From: Actinomycetota bacterium
GTDB lineage: Bacteria > Actinomycetota > Actinomycetes > Nanopelagicales > Nanopelagicaceae
Length of the DNA stretch: 55,774 nucleotides
Direction of reading: 5' to 3'
Assembly: GCA_009701575.1 (NCBI GenBank)
Contig: WLJX01000007.1
Location: 1-55,774, forward strand
This document shows positions 30,123 to 38,522 of this stretch, one piece after another; within the stretch, counting starts at the first letter, position 1; each line of letters opens with the position of its first letter. Both the position numbers and the translations under genes were made by a program. The notes below the pieces were generated by a model, which saw only the letters and a list, made by a program, of their open reading frames with translations, had not been told where the DNA came from and did not search any database.

Positions 30123-30126
30123 CCAA

Positions 30127-30990
30127 ATGAATATTTGGATTGCAGGTGCACGCCCTCGCACACTTCCCGCTGCGATAGCACCAATATTAATTGGTACGGC
30201 GCTCATTAATATCGATGACCAGGGAATCAATTGGGTAAATGCTTTCTTGGCCTTGACCGTTGGCTTGTTATTGCAAATTGCAGTCAATTATTCCAATGAT
30301 TATTCTGATGGAATTCGTGGAACCGATGAAGTTCGGGTTGGTCCGATTCGCCTTGTTGCCAGTGGGTTAAAAGCGCCATCACAAGTTAAACGAGCCGCAA
30401 TTTTGACTTATCTCGTTGCCGCAATTGCTGGCCTTCTTCTCTCACTTCGAACTTCACCGTTACTAATTATTGTAGGAGCAGTCGCTATTGTTGCGGCCTG
30501 GAAATACACCGGTGGCAAGAACCCTTATGGATATGGTGGCTTCGGTGAAATTTCAGTATTTATCTTCTTTGGTTTAGTTGCGACTATGGGCTCTTACTTT
30601 GCGCAATCAGAGCGAATAACTTGGCAATCACTTTTACTTGCAATTCCAATGGGCGCGCTCTCCTGCACGATTCTTGGTTTAAATAATCTGCGTGACCGCC
30701 CAAAAGATGAACTAGTAGGCAAGCGAACACTCGCCGTAAGACTCGGTGATTCAAAGGCTCGACAATTAATAATCGCTCTGCTTTTACTCTCACTTCTATG
30801 CTCATTAGCGGCCACATCGATCACGCCATGGGCGCTGCTTGTCTTGGCTACGCTCCCGCTTCAATTCAAATTGGTTAAAGGAATCAATGGCGGGGCCACA
30901 GGTCCAGCGCTTATCCCTCTTCTAGGTAAAACTGGTGAGCTTCAATTGCTCACATCACTGTTGATAACGCTCGCACTATCTTTAACATAG
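30127..30990 (+). CDS. menA: 1,4-Dihydroxy-2-naphthoate polyprenyltransferase
   Basis: A 287-residue, UbiA-family membrane prenyltransferase joining the polyprenyl tail to the naphthoate ring. The first Asp motif is NYSNDYSDGIRGTD and the second is NLRDRPKDELVGKRTLAVRLG. I start it at ATG 30127, giving MNIWIAGARPRTLPAAIAP, the usual N terminus. A GTG at 30109 would add six residues and overlap menE by 14 bp. About eight hydrophobic segments follow. Confidence 0.95.
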   Translation: MNIWIAGARPRTLPAAIAPILIGTALINIDDQGINWVNAFLALTVGLLLQIAVNYSNDYSDGIRGTDEVRVGPIRLVASGLKAPSQVKRAAILTYLVAAIAGLLLSLRTSPLLIIVGAVAIVAAWKYTGGKNPYGYGGFGEISVFIFFGLVATMGSYFAQSERITWQSLLLAIPMGALSCTILGLNNLRDRPKDELVGKRTLAVRLGDSKARQLIIALLLLSLLCSLAATSITPWALLVLATLPLQFKLVKGINGGATGPALIPLLGKTGELQLLTSLLITLALSLT

Positions 30991-30993
30991 GTT

Positions 30994-30999
30994 TAAACT
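30994..30999 (+). promoter_or_regulatory. -10 box of the PLDc_N-like gene (leaderless)
   Basis: TAAACT ends exactly 6 nt before ATG 31006, which places the predicted +1 on the A of the start codon. No Shine-Dalgarno sequence is present, consistent with a leaderless mRNA. Confidence 0.55.
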
Positions 31000-31005
31000 T
31001 CGACT

Positions 31006-31260
31006 ATGCGCTTATTATTCACACTCTTAGTTCTTGCCTTCTCTTTTTACGCCTTCTTTGATTGTGCCAGAACTGCACAAGAGGATGTTCTAAAATTACC
31101 TAAGTGGGCATGGCTCTTGTTAATATTTTTATTCTCATCACTTGGCGCAATTCTCTGGTTTGTAATTGGAAGACCTAAGCGAAATCCTGGCCCAGGTCGC
31201 GGCGGGCGCGGAAAAATAATTCCTCCCGATGATGATCCAGATTTCCTACGCAAGCTTTAA
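31006..31260 (+). CDS. Small PLDc_N-type membrane protein
   Basis: An 84-residue protein with two membrane helices (residues 2-20 and 33-55). The spacing FYAFFDCARTA...LPKWAWLLLIFLFSSLGAILWFVIGRPK matches the phospholipase-D-nuclease N-terminal domain (PF13396) that occurs alone in many actinobacteria. No nuclease part is present. After the second helix comes a short Pro/Gly/Arg-rich cytoplasmic tail. Function is unknown. It sits between menA and the convergent ccsB. Confidence 0.75.
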   Translation: MRLLFTLLVLAFSFYAFFDCARTAQEDVLKLPKWAWLLLIFLFSSLGAILWFVIGRPKRNPGPGRGGRGKIIPPDDDPDFLRKL

Positions 31261-31274
31261 GGCCCGCTAGCTAC

Positions 31275-32165
31275 CTACAGCCCGCTATACGTATGTCTTC
31301 CACTTCCCCATACATTCACGTATACATAATTAAATAAGAATGTTGACCCAGCAAATAAACATAACCATGCAGCCTTGCGACCGCGCCAACCAATAGTTAC
31401 GCGGGCGTGTAAATATGCCGCATATGCAACCCACGTAATAAATGCCCAAGTCTCTTTTGGATCCCAACCCCAATAACGACCCCAAGCTGCTTCAGCCCAA
31501 ATTGCTCCTGCGATTACAGCAAAAGTCCAGAGTGGAAATACAAATGCAACTAAGCGATAAGTAAGTTGATCCAATACATCTAGCGAAGGTAGTTTCAGCG
31601 CCCATGCAGGTCGTCCACTAGTTGACTCATACCGATCTAAGATTAAATAAGTTGCTGCGATGCAATTTGCGAGTAGAAAAACGCCGCCAGAAATAATTGC
31701 TGCCGAAACGTGAATTGCGAGCCAAGTCGATTTAAGTGCCGGGACAAGTGGTGCACTTGGTCGATAAAGAATTGTGATTGCGGTTCCAAGAGTTAATAGG
31801 ACTGCGATTGCAACCGGAAGTCCAAGCCATCTAATTTTATATTTCCAAAGGCCAAAAATATATGCACCGGTGAATGCCAGGGCGCCAGTAATTGAGAACT
31901 CATACATGTTTCCCCAAGGCACACGACTTGCTGAAACTCCCCGGAGAATTACGGCTGCTAAAAGAAATATAAATCCCAGAACCATCATTACAGTTCCGAT
32001 ATCACCACTTCTTTTAGTGCGGGTAAAATCAAATTTGGTTTTTTCCTCTACATTTCGAACTGAGAATGCAACTTCAACGGCATGCGCAAAAAATGCAATA
32101 GTAAATAGAACCATTGCTGAATAAATTCCATAGTTTGAAAGGTAGGCATAATCAGTTGAACTCAT
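31275..32165 (-). CDS. ccsB: Cytochrome c biogenesis protein CcsB (CcsA/ResC type haem handler)
   Basis: A 296-residue, eight-helix membrane protein of System II cytochrome c maturation. The haem-handling WGRYWGWDPKETWAFITW motif is complete, with flanking His residues in LAIHVSAAI and AAYLHARV that fit the haem ligands. With ResB it carries haem across the membrane and attaches it to apocytochrome c. It is the last gene of the operon and abuts resB (4 bp apart). Confidence 0.93.
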   Translation of the reverse strand: MSSTDYAYLSNYGIYSAMVLFTIAFFAHAVEVAFSVRNVEEKTKFDFTRTKRSGDIGTVMMVLGFIFLLAAVILRGVSASRVPWGNMYEFSITGALAFTGAYIFGLWKYKIRWLGLPVAIAVLLTLGTAITILYRPSAPLVPALKSTWLAIHVSAAIISGGVFLLANCIAATYLILDRYESTSGRPAWALKLPSLDVLDQLTYRLVAFVFPLWTFAVIAGAIWAEAAWGRYWGWDPKETWAFITWVAYAAYLHARVTIGWRGRKAAWLCLFAGSTFLFNYVYVNVWGSGRHTYSGL

Positions 32166-32169
32166 GGGG

Positions 32170-33627
32170 CTAGCCTCTCATTTCATTTACAAGCGATGCA
32201 ATTTCGGATTCCAAACCTGGCGTTGAATTCTTTGCTAACCCAGCAACTTCAATACCCGACTTATCAGCCCTCTCTTTAACCCAAATGCGACGCGATCTTG
32301 TGAAGAGCGACATCAACAGGCCAAGAATTGCAAAGATGGCACCAAGCAATGCGTATATCTTGCCTGGGTCTTTAACTATTTGTAGGTTGACCCAAGGTGT
32401 CCATCCTTCAAATGTGATTGAACCCTCACCGAAGTTATGAGTTTCATGCAATTTCAAAGTCTTCAAGCCGATGCGCTTCATATCTGATGTATCAAGGCGA
32501 TAGATAGATTGTGGATTTCCTGAGTCAAGGCCTAAGTCACCGATCCAAATTGAAACTAGTAATCGTGGATCTAAAACTTCAGGATAAGTTGAGAATGCAC
32601 CGCGCTCTGAATTTCGGGCAAAGGTGGGAACAAACGATCCAATCAACCCGACTTGTGGCTGCATATCTGGAACTTTTATTGCACCTATTGAAGTTAAATT
32701 TCCATCTTGTGGCAAGAAAATTACTGCACCTTGATACTTAACTTCACCAGATTTATCTCGGACCGTTACTAAAGGAGAATACCCATTGGCTTGCAAATAT
32801 ACTTTGGTGCTACTGAAAGTTAAAGGAGAATTTACCCTGACCACTTTGGATATTTCTTTTGAACCAACTGGATCAGCGATATTTACTGTGAGTTTGTAAT
32901 CACTTGGTGCGCCAGTTGTTAAATCATAAGTTGCTTTGAAATCTGTGGCTGTAATTGAGAAGGGATTTAAAGTTTTCTCTGTTTGCAATTTTCCAAATGA
33001 AATAACATCGTAAGAAGTTGGAATATTTATAAATCTTTCACCAACATTTATAATGGCATCGCCCTTCATCCCAAAGAGTGAACCAAAGCCGACTCCAACC
33101 AAAATCAGGATTAGGGAGAGGTGAAATAGAAGATTTCCGGTTTCACGCATAAAACCTTTCTCAGCAGAAATTGAATCGCCATCTCGCCTAATGCGAAAGT
33201 GGTGTTTCCTAAACCAAGTTTCTGCTTGATCTAGCGTGCCAAGATTAGTTTCAGTATGAAACTCCATTCGATTTAAATTCCTCGGAGTAAGGGGTGGCTT
33301 TGCACCGATTCCCTTTAGATGTTCGAAAGTTCTTGGAAGCACACATCCGATAAGCGAAATAAAGAGCAGAATGTAGACAGCGCTAAACCATGGTGAGCTG
33401 TAAACATCAAACATATTAAGTTGATCTAAGAATTTTGCGGTGCCTGGGTAACTCTTAAAATAATCACTTACTTTTAAGGGGTTCTGGGAGCGTTGCGGGA
33501 AAATTGATCCAGGGATAGCCGCAAACCCAAGAAGTAAAAGCAAGATAAGTGCTGTGCGCATACTGGTTAATTGGCGCCATAACCAGCGAAGAGAGGAACG
33601 AGTATCTAACTCAGTAGAAGTAGACAT
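32170..33627 (-). CDS. resB: ResB-like cytochrome c biogenesis protein
   Basis: A 485-residue partner of CcsB in the System II synthetase. It has three N-terminal membrane helices (about 20-40, 75-95 and 170-190), a large extracytoplasmic domain and a final helix near 435-455. LLLLGFAAIPGSIFPQRSQNP and ETGNLLFHLSLILILVGVGFG are characteristic. The resA/tlpA-ccdA-resB-ccsB order supports the call. Confidence 0.92.
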   Translation of the reverse strand: MSTSTELDTRSSLRWLWRQLTSMRTALILLLLLGFAAIPGSIFPQRSQNPLKVSDYFKSYPGTAKFLDQLNMFDVYSSPWFSAVYILLFISLIGCVLPRTFEHLKGIGAKPPLTPRNLNRMEFHTETNLGTLDQAETWFRKHHFRIRRDGDSISAEKGFMRETGNLLFHLSLILILVGVGFGSLFGMKGDAIINVGERFINIPTSYDVISFGKLQTEKTLNPFSITATDFKATYDLTTGAPSDYKLTVNIADPVGSKEISKVVRVNSPLTFSSTKVYLQANGYSPLVTVRDKSGEVKYQGAVIFLPQDGNLTSIGAIKVPDMQPQVGLIGSFVPTFARNSERGAFSTYPEVLDPRLLVSIWIGDLGLDSGNPQSIYRLDTSDMKRIGLKTLKLHETHNFGEGSITFEGWTPWVNLQIVKDPGKIYALLGAIFAILGLLMSLFTRSRRIWVKERADKSGIEVAGLAKNSTPGLESEIASLVNEMRG

Positions 33628-34359
33628 TTAAACCACCGGTGCGAAATCTGAGATAAATCCGCGAAGAGAATCCATGACATCAGCCCATAGGCCAGTTACT
33701 TGCAGAATTCCAATTAGGATCAAGAAAATTCCACCTATTAAAGTTAAATAGTTTCCACGGCGTGAGATAAATTTTCTTAGACGATTAGATTTATCGAAAA
33801 ATATTCCTACAAGAATAAATGGAATTCCAAGGCCTAAACAATAAGCGAAACTCAAGATGGCCCCACGAAGTGCGCTTGATTCCTGGAATGAAAGTGTTTG
33901 AACTGCGCCAAGAGTTGGCCCAATACACGGTGTCCAGCCAACTCCAAATAAGAATCCGAGAATTGGAGCACCAGCGAGTCCGGCTCTAACTTTCCAAACT
34001 GGTTTAAATGATCGATAAAACTTCTGATTGAAGAGAAAAATTACACCCATGGCAATTGTAAGCAAACCTAGAATTACTGAAACAACTTGCGAATTGCTAG
34101 AAATCGTTGACCCAATAGAGCCAAAAAGCACACCGTAAGAAATGAATAGAACTGAGAACCCAAGTACAAAGAGCAAAGATCCAAGCGCCGCTCTGCCTCT
34201 GCTACGAACCTCTGTCATTCCTGCTGCATAAGACAAGTAGCCAGGAACTAGTGGAAGCACGCATGGTGAAGCAAAGGAAATCAATCCAGCAATCATCGCA
34301 ACCAGTGAGGCGATCAATAAGTTGCCATCGAAAACAATATCTACGAAGAAATCAAACAT
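33628..34359 (-). CDS. ccdA: CcdA thiol-disulfide transporter
   Basis: A 243-residue, six-helix protein moving reducing power from cytoplasmic thioredoxin to extracytoplasmic thiol proteins. The redox cysteines are Cys33 (FASPCVLPLVPGYLSY) and Cys145 (GWTPCIGPTLG). It keeps apocytochrome haem-binding cysteines reduced through the TlpA-like protein encoded just upstream, whose gene it overlaps by 8 bp. Confidence 0.94.
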   Translation of the reverse strand: MFDFFVDIVFDGNLLIASLVAMIAGLISFASPCVLPLVPGYLSYAAGMTEVRSRGRAALGSLLFVLGFSVLFISYGVLFGSIGSTISSNSQVVSVILGLLTIAMGVIFLFNQKFYRSFKPVWKVRAGLAGAPILGFLFGVGWTPCIGPTLGAVQTLSFQESSALRGAILSFAYCLGLGIPFILVGIFFDKSNRLRKFISRRGNYLTLIGGIFLILIGILQVTGLWADVMDSLRGFISDFAPVV

Positions 34360-34900
34360 TTACCTTTCCTCCGGATACCTTTTCTAATAGTTCACGCAGA
34401 AGTGAGACTGTTACCTGGCCACTTATTCGGGCGGCGACGCGACCTTTAGCATCAATGATTAAAGTCGTCGGAATTGCATTTGCAGGTAGCGAACCTCTAA
34501 AGCTGGCAATTACCGCATCATCTATTAGGGTTGGAAAAGTTAAATTAAATCTATTTACAAAACTTATTGCTGAACTTAAATTATCTCGAGTTAATATTCC
34601 CACAAATTGTATTTCTGGATTCTTTGAAGCAAATGCCGAAAGAGTCGGGGCCTCAGCCCTGCATGGTGAACACCAGGATGCCCAAACATTTACAACTGTA
34701 ACCTTCCCAATTTCATAATCAAATTTTCCGCCGCCGAGAACCTCACCTGACAAGTTAGGTGCTGGCTTACGAAGTGGCTCTTTAATTAAAACCGCTGCGC
34801 CATTTCCCGATACATAAGATTTCTCGCTTTCACTTGAAAGCCCGCCAGTTGAGCATGAAGTAAGAAGCAGTGTTGTAGCCAGAGCAATTATTAACTTCAT
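34352..34900 (-). CDS. TlpA/ResA-like lipoprotein thiol-disulfide oxidoreductase
   Basis: A 182-residue extracytoplasmic thioredoxin-fold protein. It has a lipoprotein signal with lipobox LLTSC and lipidation at Cys16. The active site is WASWCSPC (Cys77, Cys80) with the expected Glu in RAEAP and the cis-Pro in NAIPTTLIID. It should reduce the CxxCH motifs of apocytochromes using electrons from CcdA. Its start overlaps the phosphatase gene by 4 bp. Confidence 0.92.
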   Translation of the reverse strand: MKLIIALATTLLLTSCSTGGLSSESEKSYVSGNGAAVLIKEPLRKPAPNLSGEVLGGGKFDYEIGKVTVVNVWASWCSPCRAEAPTLSAFASKNPEIQFVGILTRDNLSSAISFVNRFNLTFPTLIDDAVIASFRGSLPANAIPTTLIIDAKGRVAARISGQVTVSLLRELLEKVSGGKVNV

Positions 34901-35517
34901 TTATTAGGAAGCAAATGTTTAGCGGGTTCGGTGTAAGAAACGTTGTCGATCATTCCTTCATTATCCAAGTGCAAGGTAGTTACGGATGCAAGAGTGCAAA
35001 TTCTTTTTCTTGGATCGTGCAACAACCGCCGACCTTCAACTGCAGATCGCAATATCCAGATTGGTAATTGATGAGAGACAACTAAGGCATCTTTTCCATT
35101 TGCCGCATCACGTGCTGCAAAAACTGCAGCAAGCATTCTCTCAATTTGCTCTGTGTATGGCTCTCCCCAGGAAGGCTTAGCGGGATTGCGAAGATGCCAC
35201 CAAGATGCAGGATGTCTGAGAACACCACTTCCTAATTCAAATTTCTTTCCTTCAAAGATATTCGCAGCTTCAATCAATTTTTCATCTGTCGTAATTTTCA
35301 AATTATGTTGCGCAGCAATTGGTGCTGCGGTTTCCTGAGCCCGTTGCAAAGGTGAAGCATGAATTGCGCCAAGATTTAGATCTTTCGACCAATCAGCTAC
35401 GGCCCGTGCCATCTCTTGACCTCGAGTTGAAAGTCGCCACCCTGGTTGACGACCATAAAGAATTTTCTCCGGATTCTCGACTTCTCCGTGTCGCAGTACG
35501 TGAATCGCTTGAACCAT
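34897..35517 (-). CDS. Histidine phosphatase (phosphoglycerate mutase-like)
   Basis: A 206-residue member of the histidine phosphatase superfamily. LRHGE (Arg9, His10) is the phosphohistidine site, HASPLQRAQETA the second motif, and VVSHQLPIWIL carries the second catalytic His. The substrate is unknown. The position ahead of a TlpA-CcdA-ResB-CcsB set is the same as I recall for mycobacterial Rv0525-Rv0529, so the operon order looks ancestral in actinobacteria. Transcription probably starts on the A of the ATG. Confidence 0.88.
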   Translation of the reverse strand: MVQAIHVLRHGEVENPEKILYGRQPGWRLSTRGQEMARAVADWSKDLNLGAIHASPLQRAQETAAPIAAQHNLKITTDEKLIEAANIFEGKKFELGSGVLRHPASWWHLRNPAKPSWGEPYTEQIERMLAAVFAARDAANGKDALVVSHQLPIWILRSAVEGRRLLHDPRKRICTLASVTTLHLDNEGMIDNVSYTEPAKHLLPNK

Positions 35518-35523
35518 GAGGCA

Positions 35524-35529
35524 ATCATA
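35524..35529 (-). promoter_or_regulatory. -10 box of the cytochrome c maturation operon (leaderless)
   Basis: TATGAT on the minus strand ends exactly 6 nt before ATG 35517. It shares a 34-bp gap with the divergent leaderless promoter of the HAD gene. Confidence 0.6.
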
Positions 35530-35539
35530 ACTTGAACGC

Positions 35540-35545
35540 TAAGGT
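35540..35545 (+). promoter_or_regulatory. -10 box of the HAD phosphatase gene (leaderless)
   Basis: TAAGGT ends exactly 6 nt before ATG 35552, so the predicted +1 coincides with the start codon. No ribosome binding site is present. Confidence 0.55.
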
Positions 35546-35551
35546 TGGGTA

Positions 35552-36310
35552 ATGACGAATCTTGGCAAGCGGGTTGCCTTCTTCGATGTCGACAACACAA
35601 TAATCCGTGGCTCAACGATCTTTTTTCTTGGTCGTGGCATGTACCAAAGAGGATTTTTTAGCAAGCGTGATATTTCCGCCTTTGTTCTGGCGAACCTGAG
35701 GTATCGCTTAACAGGGGCTGAAAAACCAGAAGAGATTGCGAAGTTCCAGAACGCCGCCACTGAATTTATTGGGGGCCATAATGTTAAAGAGATTGAAGCA
35801 ATAGCATCTGAAATTTATGACGAATTCGTTTCTCCCGCGCTCTGGCTTGGAACGATTGAAATTGCAAATCAACATCTTGCAAATAATGAAGAGGTTTGGC
35901 TTGTCACTGCGGCGCCACAAGATATGGCAGTTTTAATTGCAAAACGTTTAGGTTTCACTGGAGCACTTGGTAGTAAGGCTGAAGTTATTGATGGGAATTA
36001 CACGGGAAAGATGAATGGCCTCTTATTGCATGGAAACCAGAAAGCGATTGCTATTAGAGAGTTAGCCAAAAGCGAGAATATTGATCTAGCGAATTCCTAT
36101 GCATATTCTGATAGTCATAATGATTTTCCACTCCTCACAGCAGTTGGAAATCCGGCGGCAATTAATCCAGATACTTTGTTACAGATTCGCGCTATTCGCG
36201 AGAACTGGCCGATCCATGATTTTCGAAAAGCTCGAGCGTTGAAAGCAATATTCGGTCCGGTACTCGCAAGATTTGCCGCCATCTTGACCTATCTATCGCC
36301 CAGAAGTTAG
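35552..36310 (+). CDS. HAD-IB family phosphatase (SerB-like)
   Basis: A 252-residue HAD hydrolase. Motif I is FFDVDNTIIRGS with Asp12 as nucleophile and Asp14 as acid/base, motif II lies in LVTAAP, and motif III/IV in SYAYSDSHNDFPLL. The helical cap and C-terminal extension match the HAD-IB group that includes SerB1-like and lysophospholipid or phosphoserine phosphatases. The substrate is open. The last 30 residues are hydrophobic enough (IFGPVLARFAAILTYL) to suggest membrane contact. Confidence 0.87.
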   Translation: MTNLGKRVAFFDVDNTIIRGSTIFFLGRGMYQRGFFSKRDISAFVLANLRYRLTGAEKPEEIAKFQNAATEFIGGHNVKEIEAIASEIYDEFVSPALWLGTIEIANQHLANNEEVWLVTAAPQDMAVLIAKRLGFTGALGSKAEVIDGNYTGKMNGLLLHGNQKAIAIRELAKSENIDLANSYAYSDSHNDFPLLTAVGNPAAINPDTLLQIRAIRENWPIHDFRKARALKAIFGPVLARFAAILTYLSPRS

Positions 36311-36336
36311 CGGTCGAGGGGGCATCTAAAACTCGG

Positions 36337-36342
36337 TAAAGT
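36337..36342 (+). promoter_or_regulatory. Possible -10 box of the helicase-associated gene
   Basis: TAAAGT lies 9 nt before ATG 36352 and predicts a leader of about 3 nt or less. It could also be chance; no -35 is visible. Confidence 0.35.
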
Positions 36343-36351
36343 AGGGCAGTT

Positions 36352-38508
36352 ATGTCTGTTAACTCTTTTGCCGATGAATTGCGTGCTCGCAGCGATGCTG
36401 CAATTGCCGAGCTCTTTCAAGTTCGCCCAGACTTGCTATCTCCCGTTCCAACAGATTTATCTGCGCTCTCTGCTCGAGCAAATTCCACACCAAGTTTAAT
36501 TAGAGCTCTTGAGTCTCTAAATAAGTTTCAACTAGAAGTTATAACTTCTGCCTGCATACTCAATGAACCTTTCACAAAATCTGAATTACTTTCAGTCTCA
36601 GATCCAGAAGCAGCTGAAGAATTGGCAAGACTTTGGACTGCAGCTCTTGTATATAAAGATGGTACAAAATATAGATTGCCTGGCAATCTTCGGCATTTAA
36701 TCGGTGATGAACCGGCAGGGTTAGGTCCACAGTCACTGAAAAAAATAGATTTCAAAAGCTTGAAAAATATTCCTGCCGATTCAGCTGCAGTTCTGGAGCG
36801 ACTCACTTGGGGTCCACCTCGAGGTCAAGTTGGAAATATCAAAACTCCAGGTAACGCAATTGGTTGGTTGCTAGAAAATAATTATCTTGCAGTCATGGAT
36901 TCTAAAACTGTTGTTCTACCTCGCGAAGTTGGAATGCATCTTCGTAGTGGAAAAGTATTTAAGGAATATTCTCCTGCGGCGAAGAAATTTGCAGGGACTG
37001 GGCGCAAACAACGCGATGTTGATCGCGCTGCAATTGCAAATATCTCTAACTTTTTGAGATGGTGTGAAGAGATTGCACATCACTGGTCTGATGAACCTCC
37101 AATAGCACTTCGTTCGGGAGGCCTTGGAATCCGTGATTTGAAGAGAAGTGCAGATCATCTTGGGGTACCTGAAAATTGTGTGGCATTCGTTGCTGAAGTA
37201 CTTTATTTGGGTGGCTTGATTGTTATTGATACTGATGATCAAATATTGCCGACGAACTCCTTTGATATTTGGATGTCTAGATCTCTTGAAGAAAGATGGA
37301 GCGCGCTCGTTAACTTATGGCTAGAAACTTCCCGTGTAAGTGGGCTCGTTGGGAAAGCTGGCGAGAAAAATATTGCGCCGCTTGGGCCCGAGCTTGATCG
37401 CGCAGGTATCGCATCTATGCGCAAGGTAACTTTAAACATCTTGTCGCAAAATTTAGAGCTAGATCCAGAGTTAAAAACACTTCAGGAAATTATTGCTTGG
37501 CAGATGCCACAGCGATTTAATGCGGAATACATTGAGTGGACTCTTCGCGAGGCGGAATGGCTTGGCCTCACAGGGCAAGGGGCGCTCTCTGAATTTGGAA
37601 TTGCATTTCTTCGTGAATCTGATGATTTAGGTGTCGAAAGTGCACTTCCTCAACCTGTAGATCATATTTTGATTCAAGCAGATAACAGTGCGATTGCTCC
37701 TGGTCCATTAACTGTTGAACTCGCAAACATGATTGGAACAATCGCGGATATCGAAAGTCGAGGCGGTGCATCTGTATACCGATTCAGCGAGAGTTCAATT
37801 CGACGCGGTTTGGATCATGGTCAAACTGGCGAACAGATTAAGGATTTCCTAAAGAAAACTTCAAAGACACCAGTGCCACAACCGCTGGAATATTTAATCA
37901 ATGATGTTGCAAAGCGTCACGGACGTTTACGTGTTGGTTCGGCACAATCTTATGTCCGTTGTGAAGATGAAGGATTGGTCACTCAAATTTTGCATGATAA
38001 GAAGTTGGAATCTCTTCGCTTCCGTAAATTGGCTTCGCAAGTTATTGTTTGTGATGTCGAACCTGGTGATGTGATTGCAACACTTCGGGAAGCGAATTAC
38101 TTACCTGCTGCTGAGAATGCGAGTGGAATTCTTATCTCTGCACCTGCAATCCGGCGAGCGAAAGCAAGACCGAGACCACCTAGAGTGTTAAGTGAAACTC
38201 AGGCGCCAAGTGAAATTATTATCAAGGCTGCGGTACGCACGTTACGCACTGGTGAAAAAGCTAGTTCACATAAGCCGCGAGAGGTTCCACGTACAACTGC
38301 AAATGAAACTTTGGATTTACTTCATCAATATATTGAAGAGCAGGCAAGTCTTACGATCGGCTATGCCGATACAAATGGTGGGGTTTCCAATCGACTAATT
38401 GATCCAATTTCTATTTCGTTAGGCACGCTTATTGCGAGAGATCACGCTACTGGTGAGATGCAGAGCTTTAGGATTCCAAGAATCACCGGCGTCAGTCCGG
38501 CAAAGTAA
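36352..38508 (+). CDS. Helicase-associated domain protein, partner of XPB
   Basis: A 718-residue cytoplasmic protein of the actinobacterial family typified by Rv0862c (helicase C-terminal/XPB-Ssl2-like domain, PF13625 type). Residues 430-600 (HILIQADNSAIAPGPL onwards, with YRFSESSIRRGLDHGQTGEQI) form the recognisable domain. The rest is helical. A basic Pro/Arg linker (RRAKARPRPPRV) precedes the C-terminal WYL-like segment (LTIGYADTNGGVSNRLIDP), which may bind nucleic acid or a ligand. It is encoded next to XPB in many actinobacteria. A joint role in DNA repair is inferred from this pairing, not established here. Confidence 0.8.
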   Translation: MSVNSFADELRARSDAAIAELFQVRPDLLSPVPTDLSALSARANSTPSLIRALESLNKFQLEVITSACILNEPFTKSELLSVSDPEAAEELARLWTAALVYKDGTKYRLPGNLRHLIGDEPAGLGPQSLKKIDFKSLKNIPADSAAVLERLTWGPPRGQVGNIKTPGNAIGWLLENNYLAVMDSKTVVLPREVGMHLRSGKVFKEYSPAAKKFAGTGRKQRDVDRAAIANISNFLRWCEEIAHHWSDEPPIALRSGGLGIRDLKRSADHLGVPENCVAFVAEVLYLGGLIVIDTDDQILPTNSFDIWMSRSLEERWSALVNLWLETSRVSGLVGKAGEKNIAPLGPELDRAGIASMRKVTLNILSQNLELDPELKTLQEIIAWQMPQRFNAEYIEWTLREAEWLGLTGQGALSEFGIAFLRESDDLGVESALPQPVDHILIQADNSAIAPGPLTVELANMIGTIADIESRGGASVYRFSESSIRRGLDHGQTGEQIKDFLKKTSKTPVPQPLEYLINDVAKRHGRLRVGSAQSYVRCEDEGLVTQILHDKKLESLRFRKLASQVIVCDVEPGDVIATLREANYLPAAENASGILISAPAIRRAKARPRPPRVLSETQAPSEIIIKAAVRTLRTGEKASSHKPREVPRTTANETLDLLHQYIEEQASLTIGYADTNGGVSNRLIDPISISLGTLIARDHATGEMQSFRIPRITGVSPAK

Positions 38509-38522
38509 GGCAGACTTATCCC

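Noticed and set aside
30109-30126. GTG start for menA
   Set aside because: It adds six charged residues and overlaps menE; ATG 30127 gives the normal start.
34251-34718. 155-codon plus-strand frame over ccdA/tlpA
   Set aside because: Shadow of two genes with intact catalytic motifs on the other strand.
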